Shown here piece after piece: positions 32,696-44,254 of a DNA stretch of 64,000 nucleotides. The position numbers and the translations under genes are program-made. The notes under the pieces were generated by a model. That model made no database searches, was not told where the DNA came from, and saw only the letters and a program-made list of their open reading frames with translations. The DNA comes from Monosporascus cannonballus (Eukaryota > Ascomycota > Sordariomycetes > Xylariales): contig QJNS01000097.1 in NCBI GenBank assembly GCA_004154925.1, forward strand, positions 124,001 to 188,000, given 5' to 3'. How positions within the stretch are numbered: position 1 is the stretch's first letter; every line of letters begins with the position of its first letter.

Positions 32696-35600
32696 CTAAG
32701 CCAGTGTCGCGCTCAGCGGCAGCTTGCGGCTGCTAGGGCCGACGTAGACAGTCTTCGGATGCTCGGTGACGACCCAGTCCTGGCACACGGTATCCCAGCT
32801 GCTCAGGTCGCGGCGGGTTAGGGTGGCGGCGAAGACAACGGTCTGGCCGGGGGCCACGGCGAGGCGGTCGAAGCCGCGGAGGACGCGGAGCGGGTCGTCG
32901 GGCCCACCGAGCGATACGTAGAGCTGCGGAACCTCCTCCCCGGCGACGTCGCCCGTGTTAGTGATACGCGCCGTGACCGTGTACAGGGCGTCGAACAGCC
33001 CAGCGTTGCCCCCGGGCTGCTGGGAGGCGCCTGGGCCGGCTGGGTGTAGCGGCTGCGGCGCGTCCTCGGCAGCGTGCGGCGGGAGCCACTCCTCAGGCGC
33101 TAGGCCGTAATAGGGGTCCGCCGTGGCCGCCTCGGCGTCCGAGACGTTCAGGTACGGATAGATGTACCCCGGGATGCGACGGATCGAGGAGTTGGGGAAC
33201 GTGTAGTCGCTGAGGTCCGTCGAGAAGTTGCCGAAGGTGGGCGCTGGCTTCGTCTGGCCCGTCGTGGGTTCGTAGACAGGGGCTGCGATCTTCTCGACGC
33301 GGATGTCGGAATAGCTGAAGGTTGTGTAGCTCAGCCCGAACCCGTACTCGAAGATGGGCGTTATGTTGTTGGAATCGATGTATCGGTAGTCGATGTAGAC
33401 GCCCTCGGTGAAGTCCTGCTGCGGGATAACATTGTTCGGTTCGTACATCACGTCTGTCCCATAATCCTCCCGTTTGGCGGCCCAGGAAAATGGCGTGCGG
33501 CCAGCTGGATTAACTCGGCCTTTTCAAAGTTCAGGTTAGTGATTTATCACTTACGAAAACGCCCTAGTGTGGAGCTAAATGGAACAGACAGTAGCCTGGC
33601 AGGCACTCTCAGGTAACTGGTTCATGATGAGAGACTTACCATAGAGGACGTCGGTGATTGAATTGCCGCTTTCCTGTCCTGGCAATCCAGCCCAGAGAAT
33701 AGCGGTAACGTTCGGAGAGTCGTACCAGTCGGTCACTAGGGTAGGCCCAACGCTGTGGATAACAACAATGGTATTAGAGCACAGCGAGGAAACGTTCTTG
33801 ATAAGTTCATCGCCGCTGCCCCATAGCGTCAGATTATTTCGATCACCTTCATTGCCGTCGACGGAGATGAAACCCTCTCCGGCGTTCGCATTGACGAACA
33901 CCAGAGCTGTGACATCCTCTTGGGAAACAAGGGACTCAATCTGACTCGAAGCATAATTATCGAAAATGGCTTCAAAGCGTGTATGGTCCTGACGGGCTTG
34001 CAGGGCGAGGGCCTCATAGGGGCTAACAAGATAGGGGAACTCGGCTGTTCCCGAGCCCCAACTCTGAGCAAGGGTCCCTTTGTTGCAACCTCGGTCGGGG
34101 CAGCCGTTCGGTCCGAGAGGGTTTGGAGCGGCATCTTCACCGATGACCGCTAGGAACTTGGGTTTCTTCAGAGGAAGGGCGCCTTCATTCTTCAGGAGGA
34201 CGGTAGCCTTAGCTCCGATTTCTCGGATGAGATCGCCGTGGTCGTCTTGGACGTCAATGTGCCAATTGATGCGCTCGTAACCGTCTTGTGCGTAGAAATG
34301 GCGGTAGCCGAAAGCATCCTTAGTCCAGGAGTTCATGTTGATCGGAGGCTGATCTAAAGTCATTCCTACTTTAAAGTGTGCAGCCATAATTCTCATAGCC
34401 ATATCGTCAATACGATACTGCGGCACAGTCCCGTTCAGGACTGCTACGGTCAAGTTGGTGCCCCAGTACGAGAGTCCGGAATTGAACACAGTATCACCAG
34501 GCATCGACATGTCGAGCCCAGCTAGAGCGCTACATCAAATCCTAGTGTCAGCAATCGGCCCAGAGGAGTAGCGTAGTCTCGGTATATGCTGTCTAGCCAG
34601 CATAGTAAGGGGAAGAGCCTCTTACGTGCTGACACCGCTATGTTGCGCCTGCCAATCGCTCATGACGAAACCCTGGAACCCCAACTCCCCTTTTAATAAG
34701 CCGTTCAGGGTCTTTGAGTTGTGGCATCCGTATGAGTTGTTGATTTGCTGGTAGGAACACATAATGGCGCCCACTCCGGCTCTTACTGCATCGACAAATG
34801 GCCAAAGGTAGAGCTCGTGCATAGTCTTGTCATCTACATTAGACGAGAGGGTCTCCGTGATGTTATAGCCGTAGCCATTGGCCTCGCCAACTTGTCGGAA
34901 ATGCTCTTAAGAATTCGGGTCAGTAATCCGTCTTGAAAGATTCGGGATGAAGCTTACCTTGCTCGTTAGCAATGAAATGTTTCGCACAGGCAACAACACC
35001 CGAATCCTGGATCCCCTTGATGGTCTCGGCCATACCGACGCCGCTCAGATATGGGTCGGGGGAGAAACCCTCCCAGTTACGTCCACCTGTCGGCATGCGA
35101 CCGATTGGGCCGGCCGCAGGACCTAGCAGTACATTTACACCTTTCCCTTTAGCCTCAGCCCCTATAGCCCGGCCTCTTTGGTATAGTAGCTGTCTGTCGA
35201 AGGTTGCGGCGACTGTGTGCCCACTAGGAAAGGCTGAGGAGTAATCCCCGAATCGAATACCGAGGGGCCCATCCTGCACTGTAGATGTCAGGGTTAGCGA
35301 AGATGACGTCTTAGCCTTTCAGGTGCCTACTATGGTTCTAGAACGGTGCCCCAAAAGCTAACAGTTTGAGACATCGCAAATACAAACACTCCTTACACTG
35401 GCCCAATGCACCTCGACTCCTAGAAAAGGGATTCTCGACCGGGAAGACCACTTACTGCATAGGCTGCGAAATCCAAGACGAGGTATTGCGCCGGTCTGGC
35501 CGACGCATGCTTCGTATTGCCAACTATTAAAACACATCAGCCCCCAAGCGCATACGTCCGTCCCAAACATCGACGCTTACCCAACTCCCGTCGTCAAATT

Positions 35601-36067
35601 AACTTTCTCCATAAGCGTGAGCTGGGAGACGAATGCCTTAGCCTTGGCATAAGCCTCTTCCCAACCCGCAGCTGTAGGATTCATCCATGGCGAAGGGTAG
35701 TGTGGCGGAGAGAAAGCCCAGTCATCGCGTTCCTCGGTCTGTCCACGGTCAGTGTCAATGGGGTCTTGTAATACAATAACAGTGCACTTGATCTTGTTGG
35801 GGTTATCCTCAATTGACCGATCACAGGCTCGATCACTTCCGTTTGCTATTTAAAAGGGGGTAAAAGCAGTAGTGTAGAGTACTCTGATAGCTAGCCATAG
35901 AACCCCTATCCCTGAGAAAGTGGATGTCATTGGGCTCGGGAACTATGGGAAAAAAGGTAAAGATATTGTTCTCATAAGAACTTCCGTACCTGTCGACTTG
36001 CTAATGGCTGTATACCGGAAGCGCAGCCCCCTGCCGCCCAGAGGGCGAGCAAGGCAGTGGCACGCAT
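32696..36067 (-). CDS. Secreted GH3 beta-glucosidase
   Basis: GH3 beta-glucosidases release glucose from cellobiose and other beta-glucosides outside the cell. Exons: 36067-36016 (tentative), 35845-35581 (5' end tentative), 35523-35456, 35278-34958, 34905-34626, 34529-33640 and 33519-32696. All join in frame, giving about 899 residues. A signal peptide ([17 protein letters not shown]) opens the protein. GH3 landmarks are [80 protein letters not shown] and [13 protein letters not shown] (nucleophilic Asp). The second domain has [14 protein letters not shown] and [32 protein letters not shown] opens a C-terminal fibronectin-III-like domain. The first intron is uncertain: the chosen model adds about 35 unusual residues between the signal peptide and the conserved start. 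Confidence 0.9.
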
Positions 36068-38555
36068 TGCGTAGGGTGTGATTCCGATAATTGTCGACCG
36101 AATCGGTAGGTGAGTGGAATCGGGACTCGCAACTTTACGGACGACCACAATAGAGCTGCCACAAGCATTCACAGCAAGAAGTCCGGGAGGTGGTGACCTT
36201 AATAACAGCGAGTCTACATTCTGTGATGTCTTTCATTGATGTCGTAATTGGTTTGTTTACCTTGACGTGGGGTTTGCCAAGCTTGCCGATCCGTACAGCC
36301 CGGTTCATGAATCGCGTAGACATCAATAAAAGTAACTTCGGGGAATGAACATGCAAGGCAACGTGGCAGGGTTCTCCGCCTAGCCAAACTCTGCATTTCT
36401 CCATGATCTTAATACGCATGCAGATGTATGTCTTTCTGCGTGTTGGAGACAGTGACACAGTTCACATACGTTGGTTAAGGGGGGGAAAGACGGCTGTGAG
36501 TCAGTGCTCTTGTTGCTGAGAAACCAACCACAACCGAGATTCAACCGAAGTCTCCCCGAAGATTCAATCAAAGCCCATCCAGCATCAACTACTACTATGT
36601 CCAACGGATCATTGTCGCCGGGGAAAATCAATTGACTCTGTGTATTCGAAGTATATGATCACCCAGTGATGTTGATATCAGTTCTAACCCCTGGAACTAC
36701 CGTGCCAAGGAGCCTAGTAAAACGATAAATCCGAACTGAGCTTCTCCACATAGCTTGCAGCTCCCGCCCATGAAGAGTGCCAGACGGGGAAGCATGCACT
36801 TCAAAATGTACTAGAGGTATATCTCCCAAATGCTGCGTTGAAACTTTAACCATGTGTCACCTGGGCACTTATCAAGGACAATAAATATCGGCTGCATGTA
36901 TGTTGTTCGTTTTCGATCTCGAGGGGATTGGAATTGGTTCCTGAGCGTGCAGCCAAGGCTAGCAAGAGGAGGCTATTTGCCCGAGTGCGAACCAGCTTCA
37001 GCAGTAACCGGAGCGGTTACAGAGCTTAACTTAGAATGGATAAGCGTTCCATTTAATACCGGTTTCGCATAATTTGATTCGTTATCAAAAGTCCAGTGTT
37101 CAAATGTCCAGATCAAAATGCACTTGTTGGGTAACTGCTGAGGCTAGTTCGCACCGGGGCGGATACTGTAGGCGGAGCCAAGTAGTGAGTTACATAGGCC
37201 CGATTCCTAATAGCGCTAATGGTCTTCGATATTTTGGCTCAACTGAGACGATATCAAAAGACGACATGGCAGCTCTTTTTAGCGTCCTCTTTCTAAAATA
37301 TATTGGTTAGCGGTTCTCCAAATATCTGAAAGTGGTGGAAATGTGGGCACCAATCCCGGAAACGTATGTCATACCAGGCCTTCTTAATGTGGATAGCCTC
37401 GAGGCCGTTAGGGCGGGGAACCCTGACATCGCGGGGCGGGGGGTTCACTCGCAAGGGTGGTAGGGTTCAAGTCGGAATCAGTTCGGGGTTGAGGATCTTA
37501 TTATTATTATGTTCTCCACGAGAGTGGAGAGCTTCGGTTGGCAAGTTGGTTAGTGCAGCGTAGACACTCGTCACTGGCATGCAATTTTTATCAAATTGTT
37601 ACTTAAAACGCAGAGACACGGAGATCCAAATCAAACCACCACCGACTCCCTTGATATAAATATGGAGATACCGGATCGAATGACCTATAGAGCCGTATTA
37701 GAAGTACATTGCTTATGACTTTGTGAGGGGGCCTTGTTCTTTGGAGACCTTATTATTCCCTTCGGCATCGTATGACGAAAACCACAGTGATGTGTAACAC
37801 AGGCACCTGCGAGGTTTCCCCTGTGGTTTCTACCCGGATTATGGGAACGACTCCGCATTACTTCGGGCCTTTTTCAAGCCTCGGGCTCGATAATGCATGG
37901 CCGACCTAGTCTGAGCTGGACGTTCCGCACGTAACGTTGATTTCTCCGTCGCCCTCCTGTTACTTGGCCTGCAGCGGGTCGCTTTCGGCAGCCTCTTCGA
38001 GCTTTATAAAAAAGATCCAAGTCACGAGGGCCCATGACGATGTGTGGCATGGGGAAGCGCAAGCTAGCGCTAGAACCCTACATTACTATGAGCGCGGATG
38101 CGATGTTCTTTGCAGCTTCTCAGGCATTTCCCTTCAATTGACGCTAGTTGGTCTGGCAATGCTCCATTACAAGCGGGTTGGGGCCGCATGGCTCTTCTAC
38201 GCAGTTCCATGTGCCATCCCCTAAGCAGATAGCATGGGACATAACTATTGATGTGAATAGGAGCAGTTCCTAGTTGCTACACTTGACATACAATCGATAC
38301 GGTGTTAATGGCATTACGAAGCCAGATTAGTCTACGACGTTGGTGAACTAGGAGGCTTTGGCCGAAATAGTTAAGTCAGTTTTATAGGTAGTAGCGGAAA
38401 AAAGGGAGTCGAATTAAAGGTATTTGACCAACAATGGTCCCTGTTTGCTCTATGGCCGAAAATAAACGACTCTGGATATTCGCATTTCATTGCGGCAGCA
38501 ACGGTAAGTAACCAGGTACCTTTGCTATCCCGCCCCTGAACATACTACATGCAAT
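36068..38555. other. 2.5 kb gene-poor region
   Basis: Short frames only. A TTA trinucleotide run lies near 37499-37510, and a G-rich stretch (near 37410-37460) precedes it. The first few hundred bases are the promoter side of the beta-glucosidase. Confidence 0.4.
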
Positions 38556-40060
38556 CTATGCCCAACCTTTCGCGATCTTCTGCTTCACCTCCTCCGACAC
38601 GGGCTCCACGAATGTAGGCTTCCTGACTATTCCGGTACGCTTCACGAGATCCACCACCGCCGCAAAGCCGTCGTACTTCACGTCTCCCTTCCAGTGGACC
38701 ACGCTCGTGAAGATCAGGGCCGAGTCGAATTCGATACCGGCCGCGGCCGTGAAGGGATGCCATACGGGATCTCGCTTGTAGGCAATGTTCAGGTCCAGAT
38801 GATGCTCACGACCCGGGCATCTTTCGTGGTATCGGTAAACGAGCCAAAGCGGCTTCGCGGGCCTTGTCACGTCCATGACGAGGTGGAAGCCGCTCGATCG
38901 CTGCTGCTTCTGGCCTGTCTCTGCGCAGCGTTTCCAGACGTAAACCTCTCCTAGGTCGAGAACGTAGCGTGGAAAGGCTAGAGCGGGAGAGGCCGGCTTA
39001 CCGTCGTCCAGCTCGAGGACGGCGGGGACCTCGGACCACACCGCCCGCTGAGAATTCTCGAAGATTTGGGTCTCCTCGCCCCGCTGCCGGCATCGCAGCT
39101 TGTTGAAATTGGAGAAACGGTGTACGGTGTACACGGTCCAGTCATCGTCCTTGTCGATTGAGCGGGACAGATTCACGGTGAAGGATTGCCCGATCAGCGC
39201 CTTTAACAGCTTGAGGTCAGATGGATTGCGGAGATCCGTATGGTCAAAGATGGAAAAGATACGTGATTCCAGTGTTCCGCTCGAGCTGGCAACATTGTTG
39301 CCCCTTGCGGTTTGCTTGGCGGTAGAGGCCAGTTGGCCTTGAGTGGCATTCGGGTTTGTGTCGCTTCGTGCGACGACATTCCGAGTTGATGGGTGGGGTC
39401 GCCCTGACGACTCATTCTCTCCACGGGGTACATTGCCTCCCATGATGGTCTGTACGTTGGGCAATCCATGTGAGAAACGGACCCGAGCTCCTAGGGAGGG
39501 AGCCATTGTGTGACCATGAGACAAACCCATTAGAGGTCCACTGGAGAAACCCATTGGGAGTTCATGGGAGAAGGGAACAACTGGAGCTCTACCAGGGGGG
39601 AAAACATTGGGGCAGGCTCGATGCTTTGTCCGGTTCCTGGGTGAATGGGATCAAGGAGGCAAGGACGCTCCAACGCGGAGATTCGCTGCTGATGCTCTGC
39701 CAAACCATTTGAGATCGTTGACAGTATATTGTTAGTCTTATGGCTCTGCTGGGCCAAGTCTGTAATCCTCTTTTGAAGCTCTCGAAGATCGTGGCTGATG
39801 GGAGCTGACGTGCCGGAGACATTAGGGATTGCTGTTCCAGTTGCCTGGGGGGCGTGTCCGCATAGTATCAAGCCGAGAGGAGCAGAAACCCCGGTACCAG
39901 CGGCGTTGGGGGGTGCTGTTCCAGTTGTGCTGGGGACTCGTCCGGATGGTATCGAGCCGGGCGAAGCGGCAGTGTTGTGGCCGGTGAGCCCCTTGGGGCC
40001 CTTAAGAATCCCGGTAAACGACGAGTACTTTCTTTTGTTGGGTTGTACTTTGTCGCCCAT
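38556..40060 (-). CDS. Paralogue A of an uncharacterised fungal family; frame break or intron near 39.6 kb
   Basis: Two overlapping frames belong to one gene. The first (40060-39530) starts with MGDKVQPNKRKYSS and has Thr/Gly/Pro-rich repeats (about residues 30-100) and a short coiled coil (LRELQKRITDLAQQSHK). The second (ending at 38556) carries the conserved part: LLKALIGQSFTVNLSRS, VWSEVPAVLELDDG, RYVLDLGEVYVWKRC, FHLVMDVTRPAKPLWLVYRY and DSALIFTSVVHWKGDV. Passing from one frame to the other between about 39560 and 39645 needs an intron (candidate donor AT|GTTTTC, acceptor CTCCAG) or a frameshift. The conserved core resembles the plus-strand gene at 42206-43880 (shared [VM]DxTRPxKPxWLVxR). 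No function is known to me. Confidence 0.55.
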
Positions 40061-41100
40061 ATTCACAAGGAAGTTTCAAATGATGAAAACGAACGTTACA
40101 ATGGATACGCGAGGAAGGTGAGTCGATAGGGGAACTCCTTGTAGTGTCTATGCATGTGTGGGTGAGGAGTGAATGTGTGGAAATTTTCGTCACACAGATG
40201 ATGATCATGAAAGACAAGGAAACAGTAAGTGCTCAGAAGAAGGAAGGTGGGGGCCTACGTATGATTACGCGGCAATTTAAAGGGTCGGCGTTCGTTAAGA
40301 ACGTGTCTCTCTGGAACTAGCTGCTTAAAGGGGCCGGCGATTGTCAAAGACGCGTCACTCTGGAACTGGCTGCTCAACAGGATCAGCGTTCGTCAAACAG
40401 AGGTGATATTTCAAAACGGTGAAGAAGCGGTACATACTCTGTAGATGTCAGATGAGGCGGGTATGAATGATGGAGGCGGGGGTACAGCACTATGCGAATA
40501 GGAGGACGGTCCGGGCTGCTCAAAGGTCTCGGCCGTTAAGAACGTATTGCTCTAGGACCGGCTACTTAAAGGAGTCGGCGGTTGTTACGTAGAGGTGATG
40601 GTCATAAAGACGATGGAGCAGTATGTGCTTAATAGAAGCAAAACAGAGGCGCGCATATAATACCCGGCTGCTTAAAGGGTCAACGTTTGCCAAGGGGTTG
40701 GTGCTTGTTAAGGAGTCGGAGTTCATCAAGAACTCGCCTCTCTAAAAGACTGGCCCACGAAATGGTCATGACATTATGATTTCGGAAGTTGATGTGACAG
40801 TAATAGGAACTACGGAGGGCCCCATGTGCTAAATCATGTTGTTATGTTGTCGCCTCGCCCCATTGTCCAGCCGATGGTTGTCCTCACGAGATATCCCGGG
40901 CCCACATCTTTCTATTATGGTTATTTCAGATTCTGCAGCTCTTCATAATCATGCGGCATCAACCTTAGATCGCTCGTAGAAGTTGCTACCTTTATTCATG
41001 GTACCTTTATAATCATCCATCACTGCTGAGGGAAGCCACCTACCATCGGCAGTTCGACTTAAGTGGCTGCGAATTATGGCGGGAACACGCTATGACTTCG
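40061..41100. other. Repeat-bearing intergenic region
   Basis: This region lies between two divergent paralogues. Much of 40190-40760 is the degenerate tandem repeat described separately; the remainder is unremarkable. Confidence 0.5.
40195..40760. repeat. Degenerate higher-order tandem repeat upstream of paralogue A
   Basis: A roughly 49-bp unit resembling GGCTGCTTAAAGGGGTCGGC followed by GTTCGTTAAGAACGTG and CTCTCTGGAACT recurs at about 40271, 40320, 40369, 40514, 40561 and 40666, with partial copies near 40705. Groups of units are preceded by a second element (AGAGGTGAT...GGAGCAGTA[TC]GTGCT) near 40197, 40401 and 40592, giving a larger period of about 190-200 bp. The copies have diverged by substitutions and small indels. 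Confidence 0.7.
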
Positions 41101-41168
41101 CACACACTGCGAAGTAAGATGGCCTTGACAACCTACCTCATCGTGTTTCACTCCTCAAGGGGCTTTCA

Positions 41169-41717
41169 GTGCTGAATAGGGAAAACGCAGAGCTCGAGAC
41201 CCTGCTATCCTGGATGCGGACAGAAATCGAAGGCCTCAAGAATGATCTCAAGAAACTACAGGACGAGTTGGCAGCTGTAGGACTTCACATTAAGGTAAAA
41301 CCCCTCGAAACCCAAGTCAAACATTTGCTGCAGTCTAATATGGAATGTGGAAGCGGCCCTGACCATCTGGAACTTCGTAGGCTTGATTATGCTACAGCCA
41401 GCCTGACTGCCAGCATCGACTTTCTCACCTATCTTTCGAACGGACAGCAAGTCTCCGGAGAGGAATTCAGCCACTACGACGAATACTTCACGTGAACGGA
41501 AGGAACATACGCGTATTTGGCATAGCCTGGGTTGGCAGAAACGCTGGATAAGTGGGATCCTGGAGGACGAGCAGACATAGCCTATCGGATACTTCGAAGG
41601 TTTGATGAAGGAAACAGGGGCCAGAGATGGTTTGACGGACTTCTCAGGAGAAGTGGTCTCGAGGTCCAGGGGGAACTGGCATGTATCGATCGATACCATC
41701 TTCGTTACTCCAAATGA
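41169..41717 (+). CDS. Uncertain coiled-coil gene or fragment
   Basis: Two adjacent open frames (41169-41495 and 41532-41717) look protein-like. The first has a coiled coil (NRENAELETLLSWMRTEIEG, LKNDLKKLQDELAAVGL) and ends DEYFT. The second has WDPGGRADIAYRILRRFDEG and GLEVQGELACIDRYHLRYSK. No clean intron joins them: the only donor near the stop is in the wrong phase for the available acceptors. The first frame also opens with GTG, so its true start may be the internal ATG at 41214 or an upstream exon. It may be a damaged gene or two exons with an unrecognised junction. It sits between the divergent paralogues A and B. Confidence 0.3.
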
Positions 41718-42205
41718 AGCCCTTCACACGAGCATATTGGTGACAATATTATATAACAGACTTAGGTAAGGTCAACACCTGCATCTGCGCAACCTGAACG
41801 GAAGCAGTGGCGATGGATACCAACCATGGACCTATCACCAGAATGCAGATTCCTAATGGTCAGGCTTCCATCTAATTCTGGTGATTCTGGAAGGATTATC
41901 CGGGCTATACATATCTAGCCGCCTTCCCTTTGGTCTCTGCGAACAACGGCGCCATTCGGTCGAGTTGTCACTCCAAGCACCTGATTCTCCTCCTCCACCT
42001 TGTCACTAACACGCCAAAACAGGTGGAGTATCCCAGTTGCATATTAATTCGTAACATCACTTCTCCTCAATCAGTCCCGTATCATCTCTGATTTGGGTTA
42101 GTAGCTACGTTGCCTGGATTCGATATGGTTAGGATGTACATGTCAGGGCACGCGTTCCAAGCAAGCATTCGATCTTGAAACCATCAGGAACACACAACAG
42201 CAAAT
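41718..42205. other. Promoter region of paralogue B
   Basis: These 488 bases before the start of the plus-strand paralogue are partly C/T-rich near 41980-42070. No gene is seen. Confidence 0.4.
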
Positions 42206-43880
42206 ATGCCTGAAGGTCAGAGGCCTGACTCCTCGCTTTCCAGGTACTTCAATTCGAGTCACTTGTTACTTCTTCAGACGTTAACAAGCTACAGGTTGGA
42301 CGACGACGCCAAGAAGACCAATAGGGAATGGATGTCCAGGTATAACGCCTCCCAATGCCGGATCTCGACCAGATAGACTTACAAGACTCGATAGAATGAC
42401 TAGCTGTAACAAAAAGCGAAAGCTAGATGAAGCTATTTCTGAGGGGCAGGAAGCACCAGCAACCAAGTCCCCGAAGCCTCGCAAGGGAGTTGCCCATGAG
42501 GTCATTGTCATTGAAGATGACGCGCCACTCGATAGCATCCAAGAACCACAAGCGAAGACCAAAGAGAACGCGGAATCAGTCAAAGAAATTCGGGTCATTG
42601 TAGAGAACCTCAGGGATCAGGTTAGCGACTGGACTTTGCGAGCCCAGCAAACCGAGACATCCGTTGCGGCGCTACTTGCCAAAATTGGCGATGGCACCGC
42701 ATGGAAGGAGGACAAACTCGCATTATTCGCGAACAGTTCTCTCCTGCACGGCGAGATTGCGCGTCTTCTCAAGAGGGTCGAACACCTTGAGAGCAACTAT
42801 ACGGGTTGCAGTTGCCCTCATTCCCGAATCTCTTCGACGCGTGATCCGTCCAAAGCCGCTCTAACGACTTCGACATATCGACCAGACAATACATCGACCC
42901 GCCCGAGTACAGTCGAGGCGACGCTGCGCAATATAAGCTCGAAGACTCACACAACGGAGGTGCTCAGCGAAGCAGCCGCGACCAGACCGGTCAAGAGCGC
43001 TTCCCCTGAAAGAGCAGGATTCCCGCTGGACGTACTCTCAGGTACCGGCATATCTCTGGAGAAGGGCTGCTGGAGATCGCAGGATCTGTCAAACAAGGGG
43101 TTGAAAGAACTTCTACAGAAGGTTGATTTCTGCAATATGGCACACCTGAGAGCTCTGAATGCCCTGGACGACCGAGCGACTCCTCGCGACTGCATCATGT
43201 TCTTTGATGCTCACAGTTCTTCCCCGACGTTTCAGGTGGACTACATCCTGAGGACGGGCACGACAGCCACATACATCAATGGCGCTCAGCACTCCTCGAA
43301 AAAAAGAGAAAAGGAGTTCAGCGACCGCGGCCTCAAAGGCCTTCGAGTCCTGGAGCTGAGCATTACGTATGTGGCTGAGGACCCCAATAACAGGTGCAGG
43401 TTCAAGGAGTGGAAGAAGGAAAGTTCGCCCCCGAAGTACGTCTACGACGCGGGGCAGTTATTCGTACGACGACGTGGTCAGGGCCGAAGCGAGCTCTTCG
43501 GGACGCAATACAATCTGGCGTTGGACATCACGAGGCCGCGAAAGCCCGTCTGGCTCGTGATGCGGCCTGAATATTCCCCGGTATTTGTCAAGAAACAGAC
43601 GCACAGTGAGAGGCCGTTCTCGGGGGGGTTGAACGGTGTCGCCATCGCCAAGCTTGCGAACAGTCTGGCGGAATTGGACTTCTCCCGAGCCCCGTCTGAC
43701 GGGAGCTCGTATGCAATGTTCCTGAAGGCGCAGAATCTGATTGCTAGCACGGTGTTTAAGGGGCAGCTGGACCTGAGTTTTCCGACCCCCGATTTCGACA
43801 GCTTGGAGGCTAGGCTGGTGGAGGGAGCTGAGCTCAGATACGGCAGGGCTGGTTTGATGCTCCAACCTCACATCAGTTGA
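42206..43880 (+). CDS. Paralogue B of an uncharacterised fungal family
   Basis: I derived three exons: 42206-42243, 42295-42339 and 42386-43880, with introns of 51 and 46 nt. All join in frame from MPEGQRPDSSLSRLDDD to RKLDEAISEG, giving 525 residues. The N-terminal half is charged, with a basic KKRKLDE patch (a possible nuclear signal), an acidic EVIVIEDDAPLDS stretch similar to a SUMO-interacting motif, and a coiled coil (about residues 100-160). The C-terminal half is a folded domain: LKELLQKVDFCNMAHLRALN, CIMFFDAHSSSPTFQVDYIL, YVYDAGQLFVRRRG and LALDITRPRKPVWLVMR. It shares the last two blocks with paralogue A. The nuclear and SUMO suggestions are inference from short motifs. An ATG at 42396 would give a shorter single-exon form. 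Confidence 0.7.
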
Positions 43881-44254
43881 CCAGGCGAGCATGTATCCGA
43901 GGCTGTCCTGCATGACTGGTACGCCTATCAAGGGGGTGGCGGCAATGCTGGAGTAATAGGGGCCGTAGCCTATTCTGGCGTTTGATTTCTCGATTGGTTT
44001 CCTGCCTTCTAACTATTTCATAATATCATCTAAGTAAATTAGCAATCAACTACTGGCTTTAAACTTGATTCCACTGCTAGACCTCTAGGCCTCGACTGTG
44101 TTACCTTGTAGAATCGAGTTTCTGGCGCTCTTGGCGCACCAAGCTTAGATGCACCTTAGTCCATGATTGCCATATCTATAATATACGGTATTCACGATGC
44201 TTCGACCAAGGTGTGGTGGTTTCATGAGGAAAGGGGTCTGAATGACCATCCAGT
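43881..44254. other. Short spacer between convergent genes
   Basis: These are the 3' flanks of paralogue B (plus) and the secreted-protein gene (minus). AT-rich near 44020-44060; no gene. Confidence 0.5.
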
